From Chlorokybus atmophyticus (lineage: Eukaryota > Streptophyta > Chlorokybophyceae > Chlorokybales > Chlorokybaceae): a stretch of 64,000 nt of DNA. Shown here piece after piece: positions 52,747 through 64,000 of this stretch (its first letter is position 1; every line of letters begins with the position of its first letter). The position numbers were made by a program, and so were the translations under genes. Location of the stretch: the NCBI GenBank assembly GCA_009103225.1, contig RHPI01003041.1, positions 370,707-434,706 of the forward strand. The letters are read 5' to 3'. The notes beneath the pieces were generated by a model that had not been told where the DNA came from, made no database searches, and was given only the letters and a program-made list of their open reading frames with translations.

Positions 52747-53386
52747 TGCTCACGCCTGAAAACCGCACAATGCCTTCTGCTACGCCGCCAGCTATGCCGC
52801 CGCCCGCCTCAGAGCTCAGCTCTGCCTAACAGCCGTTTTCCCGCCAAATCGCTATCGCTATCTTGGCGGGAAAGCCGACAGAATGTAACAAACTGTGGCG
52901 TTCCACTTCACCTCCGGCCTGCCGTTACACCCACAGCTTTGACATTGCCGCCAACGAGGTGCAGACGGAGGCCGCGCTTGCGGTGGCTGCACCGGTGGAC
53001 CAACTTGCGGCTCAGTCTACGCTACTGCTCCTGACATGGAGCAACACGTCAAGCAGTGATGAGTGTAGCCAGCTAGGCAAGCTCGGCAGCTAGTTGGGCT
53101 AGTGCTTGCTGCATTTCACAGACACAGTTAGCGGTTCTGCGTTTCCATGTCACACACTCCAACTTAGCGGATGTTTGCATTGCAAAGCAGCCTGCAGCAG
53201 TGCCTTACACTGTTTACTACACAGCATACAGCTTAGGCATGATTCATGCCGCACGTTTGTTGAAGCCTGACGGCTGAGCTGACAACGAGTCACTTCTTAC
53301 GCATGCCTGCTTGATGGCCGCACTGAAAGCTGAGGCTGCTTTCAAGCTGGGCTCAGCAGCAACGGTAGCAGCAGCTGCTGCTGACC
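52747..53386. promoter_or_regulatory. Divergent promoter region MCM2-TOP3A
   Basis: These 640 bp separate the two start codons, which face away from each other. Apart from the E2F pair there is no clear TATA box or other recognised motif. Frames in the interval lack features, and an in-frame stop (TAG at 53366) precedes the TOP3A ATG. Confidence 0.7.
52837..52873. promoter_or_regulatory. Inverted pair of E2F-type sites in the MCM2/TOP3A shared promoter
   Basis: TTTCCCGCCAA (52837-52847) and TTGGCGGGAAA (52863-52873) are exact inverted copies, 15 bp apart. Each contains the E2F/DP consensus TTTSSCGC. They lie about 90 bp upstream of the MCM2 ATG and about 510 bp upstream of the TOP3A ATG. E2F control of MCM genes at G1/S is well known in plants, animals and Chlamydomonas-type algae. 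The sites are seen in the sequence; their use is inferred. Confidence 0.8.
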
Positions 53387-56300
53387 ATGCCTATCCGCGC
53401 GCTCAATGTGGCAGAAAAGCCGTCCGTGGCAAAGGAGGTGGGCTAGATTGTGTTGGTCGATGTGACTTGCTACAAGTTGTGAGGCTGTTCTCTTCTTAAC
53501 TGGTGTAAGTGTGCGCTTGCCTATTTGCACAAGTGCAGGTGGCAAGGATCTTGAGCCATGGCCAAATGCAAACCCGCGATGGTTTCAGCCAGTACAATCG
53601 CGTATTCGATTTCGATTATCAAATTAACGGCCAGGTGAGGAGCTATCCGTGTGCGTCATTTTGAATTCTCACTTAGCGCGTATTCAGGCGTATGTACCGA
53701 AAGCATCTTGCAGCACTGCATGCGTATTGTGCTGGTAAATATAACAGCAGCACACAGTTAACTGCATGCGTTCATCGTTGCTCCGTCAAGATACTGCGTG
53801 CATTCATCATTGCATTGCTGACCAGCAGCCTGCTCACTGCAGAACATGGAGATGATGATGACCAGCGTTACTGGCCATCTCATGGAGCTGGAGTTTGATG
53901 CTGCATACAAGAAGTGGACAGCTTGCCAGCCGGTTGTACTGTTTGATGCACACGTGCGCAAGCAAGTGGCCAAGGTTAGCGTAATTATGCTTGCATAATC
54001 TGCAGCGCAACACGTCAAGGGCACACATTATGTTACGCGTGTTTCCCAAGTAAGCATGCTGTCATTATTGCATATGTTCAATAGTTACAGCGTTGTATGT
54101 GACAGACTTGGCATGGGTTCTCTTGTAGTGGTAGCATGTTGTCCGTGATTCCAGTCACCATGTGCGTGGTGCCATTTGCATGCGGTAGTGCTCTCAACAT
54201 AGCACCCAGCACTTTTGTAATCCACAGGACAAGCTACCATTGGAAAAGACGTTGCAGCGTGAAGCTCGCAGGGCGCAATGGCTTGTGCTATGGCTGGATT
54301 GTGACCGAGAAGGCGAGAACATTGCTTTTGAAGTGATTGAAGTGTGCAAAGGAGCGAACCCACGTCTGCAGGTGATCCCAGCTGGAGTGGTGTTGAAACT
54401 ATGGTCTCTGCGGGCCTAATTTGCGAGTGTGCTGCTGTATGGAGTGCAGGTTTTTCGAGCAAGGTTCTCTGCTCTGATTCCGAGAGACATTGAGATGGCT
54501 GCTCAAAACCTACAGGTGATGCATTTGGTTTCTGTGCTACTGGTGGTACAGTGCATACACGTTATAGGGCTGCACACACTTGTAGACTTGTAGTTGTTGT
54601 TGAAGCTGTGCACCAAGGCATTCATACCTGCTTGCAGTGACACATGAGTGCATGCTTGCACCATGTACAGCATGCCCTGTCCTTGAGTGACACAAGTATT
54701 TGCATGGTGGGCTTGTTGCTTCCACGCCTTGCACTGTTGCTGTTGTTTTAAAAGGTGTACCGCTGATATTGGCATTGCTTTCACAGGCACCAGATGAGCG
54801 CGCAGCTGCCGCGGTGGACGCTCGACAGGAGATAGACCTTCGCATTGGAGCAGCGTTCACGCGGTTCCAGACATTGCTCCTGCAGGTTGGTGCAACTGCC
54901 AGCCGCAAACCCAGGGTTCTGTTGTGGTGGCCGAAGGTGACCTGAGGTGTGCAGGATAGGTTTGACATGCCTGAAGAGTTCAAGGCATCCATTATCAGCT
55001 ACGGGCCCTGCCAGTTCCCAACGCTGGGCTTTGTTGTTGAGCGTTACTGGCAGATCAAAGCACACGTCCCCGAGGACTTCTGGCGCATAACTTTCAAGTA
55101 AAGCAGCTGCCGTTCTAACATGCGTAAGACAACTCACAAGACACACGATTCAACATAAACGCGCAGTATATTGCAGGTACGTTGACCCTGTTGACAATAT
55201 CCCGTGCCACTTTGACTGGGCGAGGGGACGCCTATTTGACCATGCAGCTGCCACAGTTTTGTATGAGATGTGTGTTGAGGACACCCTGGCAACCGTTGTG
55301 GACGTGAAAGGAAGCGAGCGCAAAAAGTATCCTCCTTTTCCTTTGAACACAGTTGAACTGCAGAAGCGCGCGTCCAGGTATGCACACAGAGTAGTATTGC
55401 ATACTGATAAGCGTTATACATAGTGCTTACAACAGAACTTGTAAAGGTATCTGCGCCTCGGGTCAGAGACTGTAATGAAGATTGCAGAGGAGTTGTACCA
55501 AGAGGGTTACATCAGCTATCCCAGGACAGAAACGGATAGGTTGGCGGTGAAGGCTGCAATTACTGTAGCTTGCTCGCCTTTGTAAACCTTTGTGTGCGTC
55601 TGGTGGTCGATGTGACACATTTTATGTGCGTGTGCAGCTTTCCACAAAACATGGACCTTCGCGCAGTAGTGGCGGAGCATCAACACAACCCGGAGTGGGG
55701 TCAGTATGCCCAGCGCCTGTTGGATCCGCAGGGAGGACTATGGAGGAATCCAGCCAATGGTGGACACAATGATCAAGCGCATCCTCCGATTGGGCCTACA
55801 AAGGTTGGTATCACCTCCGCCACAAGCACAGGGCTTGGCGTATTGTACACACATAGCAACTGATGATGACAATTGCCTGTGTGACAACAGCCTGCAGCCG
55901 CCGGCATGGTCCAGTGGTCGGAAAACAAATGGAGGCTGTACGAGTTTATTGTCCGCCACTTTCTTGCGTGCGCCTCAATGCCAGCCATTGGCTATGAAAC
56001 CGTGGTAGACATCAGCATATCTGGAGAGGGGTTTACGGCACGTGGCATGATGATTACCGCTCGCAACTATCTGGACGTGTATCGTTACGAAAAGTAAGTA
56101 TGGAAGGAAGTGTGTTGGCTAGTGTCTACAGCGCCTTGCCGTCTAACTGTGATCCGTCACATTGTTCGTTGTCAATTGTACGTTGTCTGTGAATTGTTGC
56201 CACTACACATGCATGCATGTTCAGCATGTGGAGTTGTATGTGGTGTAGCTTTTAACTACATCATATCCATGAAGTGGTCCTTACAAGCACTGCATTGGAC

Positions 56301-58503
56301 GCACAGCACTGAAACTGTTGTCTGCAGTTGGGGAGATCGAAGCTTGCCAAGCTTCCACCCAGGTCAACAGTTCATGCCGACAGCGCTGGAGTTGGCTCAA
56401 TCACAGACAGAACCACCCCACCTGCTGAGTGAGTCAGAACTCATTGGCTTGATGGACACCAACGGCATCGGCACAGATGCCACAATGCATGACCACATCA
56501 AGACCATAACAAAGCGGTATGACACATTACCTTGGCGTGCATGGGCATGCATCCCTTGCGAGCATTTCTGTGCGCGCGTGTGTGTCTGTGCTGCTTAACT
56601 TACAAGTCTGTGCATTGCGCTTCAAAGAAACTATGCAATCAAGAACAACAGGCAACAATTTACGCCTACTCCACTTGGTGAAGCCTTGGTGCTGGGCTAC
56701 GATGCTATGGGTTACGACTTATGGAAACCAGCGTTGCGGGCTGCCATGGAGGCAGACATGAAGCGCGTTGGGGTTGGTTCCAAGACCAAGCAGGCAGCTG
56801 TGCTTGAGTGCCTGACGATAATGAAGCAGACCTTCTCTCAAGCCAATGCGCAGAAAGACAAACTGCTAGAGGCCATGACGCAGTTCTTTGCACCAGCAGC
56901 AGGGAATCATCATGCAAACAACAGCGGCCACAATGGTGCTCAGGGCGGATCAGCCGGGGAGTTTGTGCGAGCATGCCCAATGTGCAATTGCAACTTCCTT
57001 CTCCGCCAGCGTCCCGAAAATGGCAAGTTCTTCATAGGCTGCTCAGGCTTCCCGCAGTGCAGAAACGTCCTTTGGCTGCCCACTGCAACGCTCGAAACGC
57101 AGGTACTAGTACGCAAGAAACCTGATCATGCATGGGTTTCCTTGCCTGTTCTCATGCTGTGTTGTTCTTGTGCGTTGCGGTAGGTAACAACGGAGACTTG
57201 CGCAATGTGCCAACCAGCGCCTGTGTACATGGTGCGGTTCAAATTCAATCGAGTGAGCTTGCCGCTCAGCATGGGCCATATGGTCAATTATGTTGGGTGT
57301 GTCGGCTGCGATGGTCCGCTGCTTGACTTGTTTGAGATGTGCAACTATGGCGGCCCTGGTGGAGGAGGTGGCGGTGGCGGTGGTGGCGGCCCAGGTTTGT
57401 GTTAGCTGACCTCTGGGTGCCTATGATTTGGTTGGCAATGGAGCACATGTACGTTCAAAAATGCATACATGCACGCGTGACGCACACATGCAGGCACGCA
57501 CAGAACAAAACACACTCACACATATGCCCACGTATGCTTGAACCCGCAGCACGTGTGCATGCACACACGCGCCCTGAAAGCGAACCTGATCTGTCATGCA
57601 GGCAATGGTGGAGGGGGCAACAGTCGACCGCCAGGAGGCTCCGCGCCATTTGCGGTTCCCACTCAGAACGCGGCTGCACGGGCCTCTGCTAGCACCAACC
57701 ACCATAGACCTGCTCCTGCACCTGCACCCTCAACAACTGCACCATCCCAGGCTCGGCCTGCAGCCCGCGCGCCACCCTTCAACCCTTACCAGCCCGCACC
57801 CAATCACGGCTTTCAACCCGCCAGCAACCTCAACATGTTCCCGGGAGGTACACTGCGTGTAATGACTGCACAAGTACACATGTAATTGGGCTGGCTTGCA
57901 CACTCACACGCATACGTACTCGGCAGGTGGGTACCAGGCAGCAGCAGATGGTAGCGGCTTCCCCAGCAGCTCTCATCATCCAAGGTCTGGGCCTGGTTCA
58001 GCGAGGAGAGGCGGTCAACAAGAGACTGGCAACAGAGGCACGGCTCGCCGTGGCGCGCAGCCCACAGGACACAGTGCGATCCCGCACTGCAACTGCGGCA
58101 CACCTGCAACAGAACGCACTGCCAACACAGCCACCAACCCCAACCGAGTTTTCTACACGTGCAACGTGTGCCACTATTTCCAGTGGAGAGACGAACTTGG
58201 CAATGCAGGTGTGTGTATGTGTATGCTCTTCATGCTTGCTCGGAAGGGGGGGTCAACTGCTTGTGGGCTGAAGTGTATGCATGCATGCTTCCAGCCAGGA
58301 GCAACGCGGCAACGGGTGCAAGCAGAAATCGCAGCGGCAGCCAAAGCGCGGCACGCGGAGCGCGAGGTAGAGGGCGGGGAAGAGCGGGGAAGGCGAGGGG
58401 AGGAGCTGGTCGCGCCTCGGCGTCCGCATCATCGGGCTGCTTCAAGTGTGGGGAGCAGGGCCATTTCGCCAGTGGTTGTCCCAATCAGCACAACTTTATG
58501 TGA
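53387..58503 (+). CDS. TOP3A: DNA topoisomerase III alpha (type IA)
   Basis: TOP3A is the type IA topoisomerase that works with RecQ helicase and RMI1 to dissolve recombination intermediates. The start, [17 protein letters not shown], follows an in-frame stop. Exons, all phase-consistent: 53387-53437, 53539-53634, 53843-53974, 54228-54371, 54450-54515, 54787-54895, 54955-55097, 55177-55377, 55447-55539, 55638-55803, 55891-56093, 56328-56511, 56628-57102, 57184-57394, 57602-57847, 57927-58208 and 58295-58503. The TOPRIM motif is [14 protein letters not shown]. The catalytic tyrosine lies in [11 protein letters not shown], and [18 protein letters not shown] is typical. The C-terminus holds two C4 fingers (CPMCNCNF... 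and CAMCQPAP...), Gly- and Pro-rich linkers, a GRF finger (HCNCGTPA...YFQWRDE) and a CCHC knuckle ([18 protein letters not shown]). This matches plant-type TOP3A. The start of exon 55891 could instead be 55915. Confidence 0.95.
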
Positions 58504-60412
58504 GCAAACGAGGCACACAATACCAACATGCACCATGCAGAAACTGCAGTCACTCATCCATACTGTATAGTACTAAAAGCCCGTTGATCACATCTGTAGC
58601 AATTGAAGCTGAATGCACATGCCTGACAGCATGCGCCGAATGGATTATCCACTCTCATATTTTGATGTTAACCTTCAACCATGCTGTTCCGGGAGATGCG
58701 TTGCATGCAGCCAAGCCTGGCAGGCAGGGTGAGGGCGCCAAGGTCTGCGTGCTGAAGCATGTGCATGTGTGCATAGGAATGCACTTCCAAGGTAGGTCCT
58801 GGTAAACATACTCTGCATGGTGCAGCAACCCCATGTGTTGAGCACAGCCATGTTGATGTGTGGACATTGTCAGGTCCATGTCATCAACGGAACATGCAGG
58901 TGCGTTGCTAGGGTTACCTCAATGTTGGAAATGTGCTTACAATTACTTGTCACTATGACAAAGCTTTTGTAAGTGCAATGTCTGAGTAACCAACCACATT
59001 TTGCGCGGATACCACCATCCAGAGTACAGCATTATTGCAATGGTACAGCTGGCAGAACCAAGTGTACTGTCAATGAGGTTTGACAACTGTGGTGCAGCAG
59101 AGTAGGTACAGCCTGCACCTACAGAACAATACTGGCTACTGCACTTCGCGCAAAGTTGGCCTGCTGCTTGGTGGTTGGTAAGTGTCGTGGCAGCTTCAAT
59201 GTTCATCAAAAGGGCGTTGCTCTCTGTCCAGAAGATGGACAAGCTGTGATTGAAAGATGCACAAAGCAGTCAAGCACATCTGATGACGATGTTGGGCGGA
59301 GTTGACATATTGCTGCTGAGTGTTACTACCCATAATATCCGTGCGCAATGCAGTTGATGCGCTCAACTACATTGGGCGTGGCCGGTGATTTGGACATACC
59401 GTATTTACCCGGATAGAAGCCCTCCCCGAATACAAACTGCCCTGGCAAAATAGGGTTGGGGGCTCGTATAAACACTTACAAGGCTCCAAGACCGTTTACA
59501 AGCCCCCACATGACTCAATGGTCCCCGATTGTGCTGCCTGGGTTACACTTGACGCGCGTGAATTTTACTGCCCTGCGTGGGACACGCGCGCAACAAGTGA
59601 CTCAGCCAATTCAGCGAATCTCGCGCCGAGTAGAAGCCCCCCCTTTCCAATAAAAGCCACCTCCCCCAAGTACAAGCTTCCTTCATTAAAAAGGGTGGAG
59701 GGCTTTGTAAAAAGGGGGCTTCTAACCGAGCAAATACCGTACTGATTGTCTCCGCATGCTTGCTGATGCTGTTTTTTGATTACATCTGGCCCTATCCGTG
59801 AGTTTGCTTGCTTGCCTTATCCAAACTCTCATATCAGTCATGCTACATGACAAACTACCCCATCTGAAGTCAAGTGCGCAGTAGCTCATGCCAGACAGGG
59901 AGTGTAGGCAGGTAGGGGGAAAGGGGCGTATGCAAATGCAAGTACCAACCACGACATATGCAAAGACTGTGGCAGGATGACTCGGCAACATCCACAGCAA
60001 CCACAACTTCCACTCTCTATACAACATCACAACGCAAATGTGCCATGGGCGGACGGGGCAGGGAGTTGGCAGGAGCTGTCAGGCAGAAGGCAACGTTAGA
60101 GTTAGACACAGCAACAGTAGCATGTGCGCTGGGCCCCACAGCAGCACATCGAGCAGGTAAAGGTAGCAGCCAAAAGGCAGCACATGACATGCACACTCCA
60201 ATGACAGCCATTCCATCCGCAATGAGAACATTTGATGATGACAGGTCTATACCACCTGCCATGGTGTACTTGATATAGCGGATAAACACCGTTCTGTCAA
60301 TGCTGCCAAAAACGCATTGACAAGGGCCTGAGAATGGTCAGACCCTGCGTACCACAACAGGCAAAACTGCTGCAATAGTCGTGTGCAACTCCAAAATTGT
60401 GGAAGTTCAACT
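58504..60412. other. Intergenic region between convergent TOP3A and BTA1
   Basis: No gene is supported. The 3' UTRs of both genes lie here, with a TGTAA at 58969 on the TOP3A side. The only structured item is the probable MITE at 59397-59741. Short frames at 58943-59242 and 59722-60030 (minus) have no recognisable content. Confidence 0.55.
59397..59741. mobile_element. Probable non-autonomous inverted-repeat transposon (MITE), about 345 bp
   Basis: The two ends are imperfect inverted copies. The left starts TACCGTATTTACCCGGATAG then AAGCCC, and the right (reverse-complemented) starts TACGGTATTTGCTCGGTTAG then AAGCCC. About 22 of 26 positions match. A TAC flanks both ends and may be a 3-bp target duplication, as in PIF/Harbinger elements, though it could also be part of the terminal repeat. 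The interior repeats the AGAAGCCCCC motif and codes for nothing. No second copy was noticed in this window. Confidence 0.65.
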
Positions 60413-63400
60413 TCAGTCCGTTCTGGCTTTCAGGGTGACGGTGAGAGTCTCGCCCAGCTGGGGTGACGCCATTTTGTGGCCTCGGTGTGCGACCCAGAAG
60501 GATGCGTACATGTTCACGCGATCCAAAAAGTCCCGCCCACTGCCATTGTTCCTCGCAACGCATGTCACTGCCAAGGCAAACAAGGCGACACATTATCAGA
60601 TGAGACTGCAGGCGCATTCACTTTCAACCAGATCAGTGAACTGGCACCAGACCGACAGCAATTGTGCCCAGTGATGCTAATGTTGATTGTTACCTTCAAA
60701 TCCGGCCTTTCTGATAAGCTCAGCATAAGGCGGGTTGAGGGATGCGCTGCGCCAGATCACGCGACCGCCAGGGACAACATGTTTGCGAAGGGCGCTGGCC
60801 AGCTCCTTGCCTGCTGTCTCATCCAGCCAGTCGACATGATCCATCAGGATTACCTGCCAACAAAATAACCAAATATTACACTTGGCACAGTAAACGGCTG
60901 TACACTACTCTGGCTGAGGTGGGATTGCACTTACCTTGGTGTACATCCGCTGCCGAAGTACATCAAGGAAGCGACCCGTGACAACCGTCACATGGTCTGC
61001 AACACCCTGCATGAGGCGCTTGTGCTCGGCCTCCTGCAGATAGCGAGGACAGCACTGCTTGGTGAAGCGGCCAGTCAGGCAGACCTGCAATCAAGAAAGC
61101 TATGTCAGCCAACACACTTACACGTACCAAAACAACAACCAACACCATACACAATCAGGGTAAGAGAACTGCAGAGCAACATACCAGGTAGAAGTGGTTT
61201 TCAGTGGCGAGGTGCGAGTTGTAGGCAACGCCACGCAGTGCTCGTGCAGCGTAATCGCAGATGTGCACCTTGTCATTTGCGATGAGTTCAAGTTGCTGTC
61301 GCGGTACACCCGCGCACAGCCACATCACAAAGCGGTTCATCATCACCACCGTCCACACAGTGTACACCCATGAGTAAAGCAACCTGAGAGACAGTCAGGT
61401 AAGCATATTGCCAGATTGTACACACAACGCGCAACACATCAAGCAATGACTAACCGTGGGCCAGAGCGGCAAAAGCTTGTCACCCATGACGATCGCCACA
61501 TCTTTTGCTGGTCCTCTAATGTGGGTGCAGTGACCAGCTGGCGTACGCGTCCCGTCATGCCGCAGACCATGCACAGTATCCGAATGAACCAGATCAAGTT
61601 GCCCATTCCCCCATAGTAGTACAAACCCCTGTTAAAGTAGTGGAGCCGACTAGCCCAGAATGTGCGCGCACCCTGCAAGAAGTTAAGGTGAGGATATTGC
61701 AACCATTGGTATAGATCTACGCAACTGATGTGTATGGGTAAATGTAATCACCTCGCTCAGGAAGGGTGCGAGATCTCGCTCAAAGATCTGGTCAATGTTG
61801 GGATGGCGACCCTCGCCAAACATCAACCAGGTGTCCTCATATGGTAGTCGCCTGGAGGCTTGCAGTTTCAGCTCCAAGAGGAAGCTCTGCGCTGGATTCA
61901 TGTCAACTGCCACCACCTGCTTTGCACCCTGCAAACACATTGGTAAAGTTAGATTTGGACACAGCTCGTCATTTGCATGCTACTCATGAATGGAGGTGAG
62001 TATCAACCTGAAGGGCCAGGTCCATAGCATTGTCTCCACCGCTGGTGAGTGTGAGCACGACGTCACCCGGGCCAGTTTCCATCACCGGGGCGTCCACATC
62101 AGGGTCCTCCCAGGACACCGAGTACAGGAAAGTGTTGGGAAACAGGAGAGGGGTCTCAGTCTTCTGTTCCGCTGGGGGAGCCACCAACACTGAAAGAAGG
62201 AGCAGTTTCAGTCAGTGCATTCTCTCTAACCAACAAGTCATCCGCACACGTTGCAGTGATGCTTACGTTGCCCTGGCAGTGGTTTCTGCCCAATCCACAT
62301 GTACCAAGGAGCGCGAAGAAAAGGCACATATGGTATGGAACCCTGCATTGCGGCCATGATGATGTCAGCCATAGTCAATGAGTGAGCACATGTGTGCGCC
62401 GTCACTGGCTATGCATTGACAAGTTATGACGTGAGCTTGCTCACCTGGCTGTTGTACTCTGAGACTCGTGTCAACCTGTAGTCCAGGTACTCGCGTCGCG
62501 CAGAGCTGAGGTTGATGTTGTCTGTGTCGAACACACACCTGCAGACCAAGCCAGCGTCTCGTAAGCACAATACAACGCAGAATAAGGTGTTACTGTCTAC
62601 AGCGGATATCAGCCTCACCTCCAGAACCACCGCTGCAGGGTGCCATGCTGCCTCAGCGGCATGTCATACTTGCTGCTGACATAGAAGTCGGCAACACTTA
62701 GGAACCCGCCCTCACGAAGATAGGACACGGCCTGATCCACTGCCGCGTGGAAGGGTGGAATCACTGTAACAGGCGAAAGAGTGTTAGACCAAACAGCCAA
62801 GAGCAGGCAGTGTTTAAGCAGGCAGTGTCACGTACTTGTGAGCGAGTAGGAGAAAGTCACGAGGTCAGCTTGCAAGCCATTGGCTGGTGCAAACAGGCAG
62901 GCATCCGCCTCAACAACCTCCACATTGCTCCAGTTGTTCTTGATGGCCTGCATGCCAAACAGCAGAGTGTTCAGCCAGGCAACCCAACCACAAGTCTGTC
63001 ACATCTCAGAGCAAGCTGTAAATTCGTATCCGCACCTTCTCCTTTGCGACTTTGCACAGGGAAGGGCACAAGTCCACAATGTAGATCTTCTTGAAGTTGC
63101 TGAGCGGCATGTAGTCTGCCATCATGGCTACGTTTTCCTGCGAATGCAAGGTGTGAAGCAATGCTGAGAGCACACGCAATGCAAACTGGTTGCAGCTCAA
63201 GTGAATGGTTAATACACAACAACATACCCCGGTGCCTCCGCCCAAATCCACCCACACCGCACCATTCACGCCTGCATCTTTCAACCTGGCAGCACTAGCA
63301 GCCAGCATTGGCCTGCGGCCCCACAGGAAGGACGACCTGAACCTGTCATCTGTGCAGTTGCAAAAGCCATGAGACACATGAGCTTCACATTTGCGTGTCC

Positions 63401-63732
63401 ACACACATGTACAGTATGTAGCTCAGCTGAGCAGAAGCTAGCAATGCACCGTAGTATGCTTGTGTGCTTGCTCGCTTACATGCATGAGCTTGAGGGCCAT
63501 AGAAGCTCTCCAAACGGGCCTTGTGGTCGTCTCCGGAGGCTGGCTTGAGCCAGATGGCCCGCAGGACGGCCATATCGTCCCGAAAGGAGCGCAGCCGGCT
63601 CCCGAGCACCTTGGGCGACAGCGTCAAGGACAAGGAAGAGCCGGGCGCCCACCCCTCCCCGCTGCCCAGATCCCCAGCTGGCGCGTCCATTCTCTCGGCG
63701 CCGGTCCCGACCTCCCCACCCCACGGCGCCAT
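60413..63732 (-). CDS. BTA1: Betaine lipid (DGTS) synthase, BtaB-BtaA fusion
   Basis: BTA1 makes the betaine lipid diacylglyceryl-N,N,N-trimethylhomoserine, a phosphorus-free membrane lipid of algae, at the ER. The start is ATG 63732 ([18 protein letters not shown]). Exon 1 ends at 63480 and exon 2 begins at 63349, joining as [22 protein letters not shown]. The N-terminal half is the methyltransferase (BtaB-like): [25 protein letters not shown] and [16 protein letters not shown]. The C-terminal half is the 3-amino-3-carboxypropyl transferase (BtaA-like): [76 protein letters not shown] and [21 protein letters not shown]. The final exon (60567-60413) supplies [15 protein letters not shown] and ends with TLKARTD. 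About 650-700 residues, as in Chlamydomonas. Internal exon borders were located approximately from conserved joins. Phosphate starvation often induces it; no site for that is seen here. Confidence 0.94.
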
Positions 63733-64000
63733 GATGACGACGAAGACAACGGAAGCCTTTACGCCGTGTTCACCCTTTTCACCTCCACGCCGCCGCCACC
63801 CACCCCGACAGCCACATGCACAACGACAAGCTTAAAACGCCGTCTATGCCGTGAGCTATGCTCACTGAGCTCTCTTACGGCCGGCAAGTGTTGGCAAGTC
63901 GCCGAAGGCAATCGGCAGCCTCCCTGCAGTGGCTGCCCACTATTGTGCAGACAGTATCGGTCGTGAGCGAGGCTAGCAGCCGGATTCTGTCGTGATACCT
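63733..64000. promoter_or_regulatory. BTA1 upstream region
   Basis: These 268 bp precede the BTA1 start and should contain its promoter. The sequence is rich in C on the plus strand (CCGCCGCCACCCACCCCG near 63790). No TATA box or known regulatory motif was recognised, and frames continuing from the plus strand carry no protein features. Confidence 0.45.

Noticed and set aside
58261-58570. Alternative TOP3A last-exon frame reading [15 protein letters not shown]
   Set aside because: It comes from using the acceptor at 58298. The acceptor at 58294 instead gives the conserved CCHC knuckle in frame.

Overview
The window is nuclear DNA of a photosynthetic eukaryote, most likely a chlorophyte green alga. 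Genes are large and finely split by many short spliceosomal introns. One encodes a plastid-type dihydrolipoamide dehydrogenase with a transit-like leader. Another encodes a fused BtaB-BtaA betaine-lipid synthase of the kind known from Chlamydomonas. The other proteins are eukaryotic housekeeping types. Species-level placement is not possible from the sequence alone. No rRNA, tRNA, CRISPR array or operon was recognised.

Layout. 1-1333 is non-coding with a diverged direct repeat. 1334-23394 (minus) is one 22 kb gene for midasin/MDN1, the giant six-AAA ATPase of 60S ribosome maturation, with six Walker A motifs, a long linker, an acidic region and a C-terminal MIDAS domain. 24508-25298 (plus) is a small unrecognised membrane protein. 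27503-31629 (plus) is a Pumilio/PUF RNA-binding protein that also carries a CCCH zinc finger. 31630-35271 is non-coding and rich in hairpins, a 95-base C run and simple repeats. 35272-38159 (plus) is an EXS-domain (XPR1/ERD1-type) membrane protein without an SPX domain. 40364-44368 (minus) is the plastid dihydrolipoamide dehydrogenase, resolved into 16 phase-consistent exons. 44526-47858 is non-coding, AT-richer, with a strong hairpin and a 107-base N gap. 47859-52746 (minus) is MCM2. 53387-58503 (plus) is DNA topoisomerase III alpha. 58504-60412 holds a probable MITE. 60413-63732 (minus) is the betaine-lipid synthase BTA1.

How the genes relate. Most neighbours are functionally unrelated, as is usual in such genomes. 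The exception is the head-to-head pair MCM2/TOP3A. Its 640 bp shared promoter carries a perfect inverted pair of E2F-type sites, pointing to common G1/S control of a replicative helicase subunit and a replication/recombination topoisomerase.

What stands out. I see no clearly new multi-gene system. The more unusual items are the CCCH-PUF fusion, two introns that only keep frame with GC-AG splice sites, the E2F palindrome, an apparent ATG-only first exon in MCM2, the orphan two-helix membrane protein, adjacent 7-nt-loop hairpins near 33.8 kb, and a 223-bp exact copy of a TOP3A exon inside an MCM2 intron. That copy abuts an N and is probably an assembly error.
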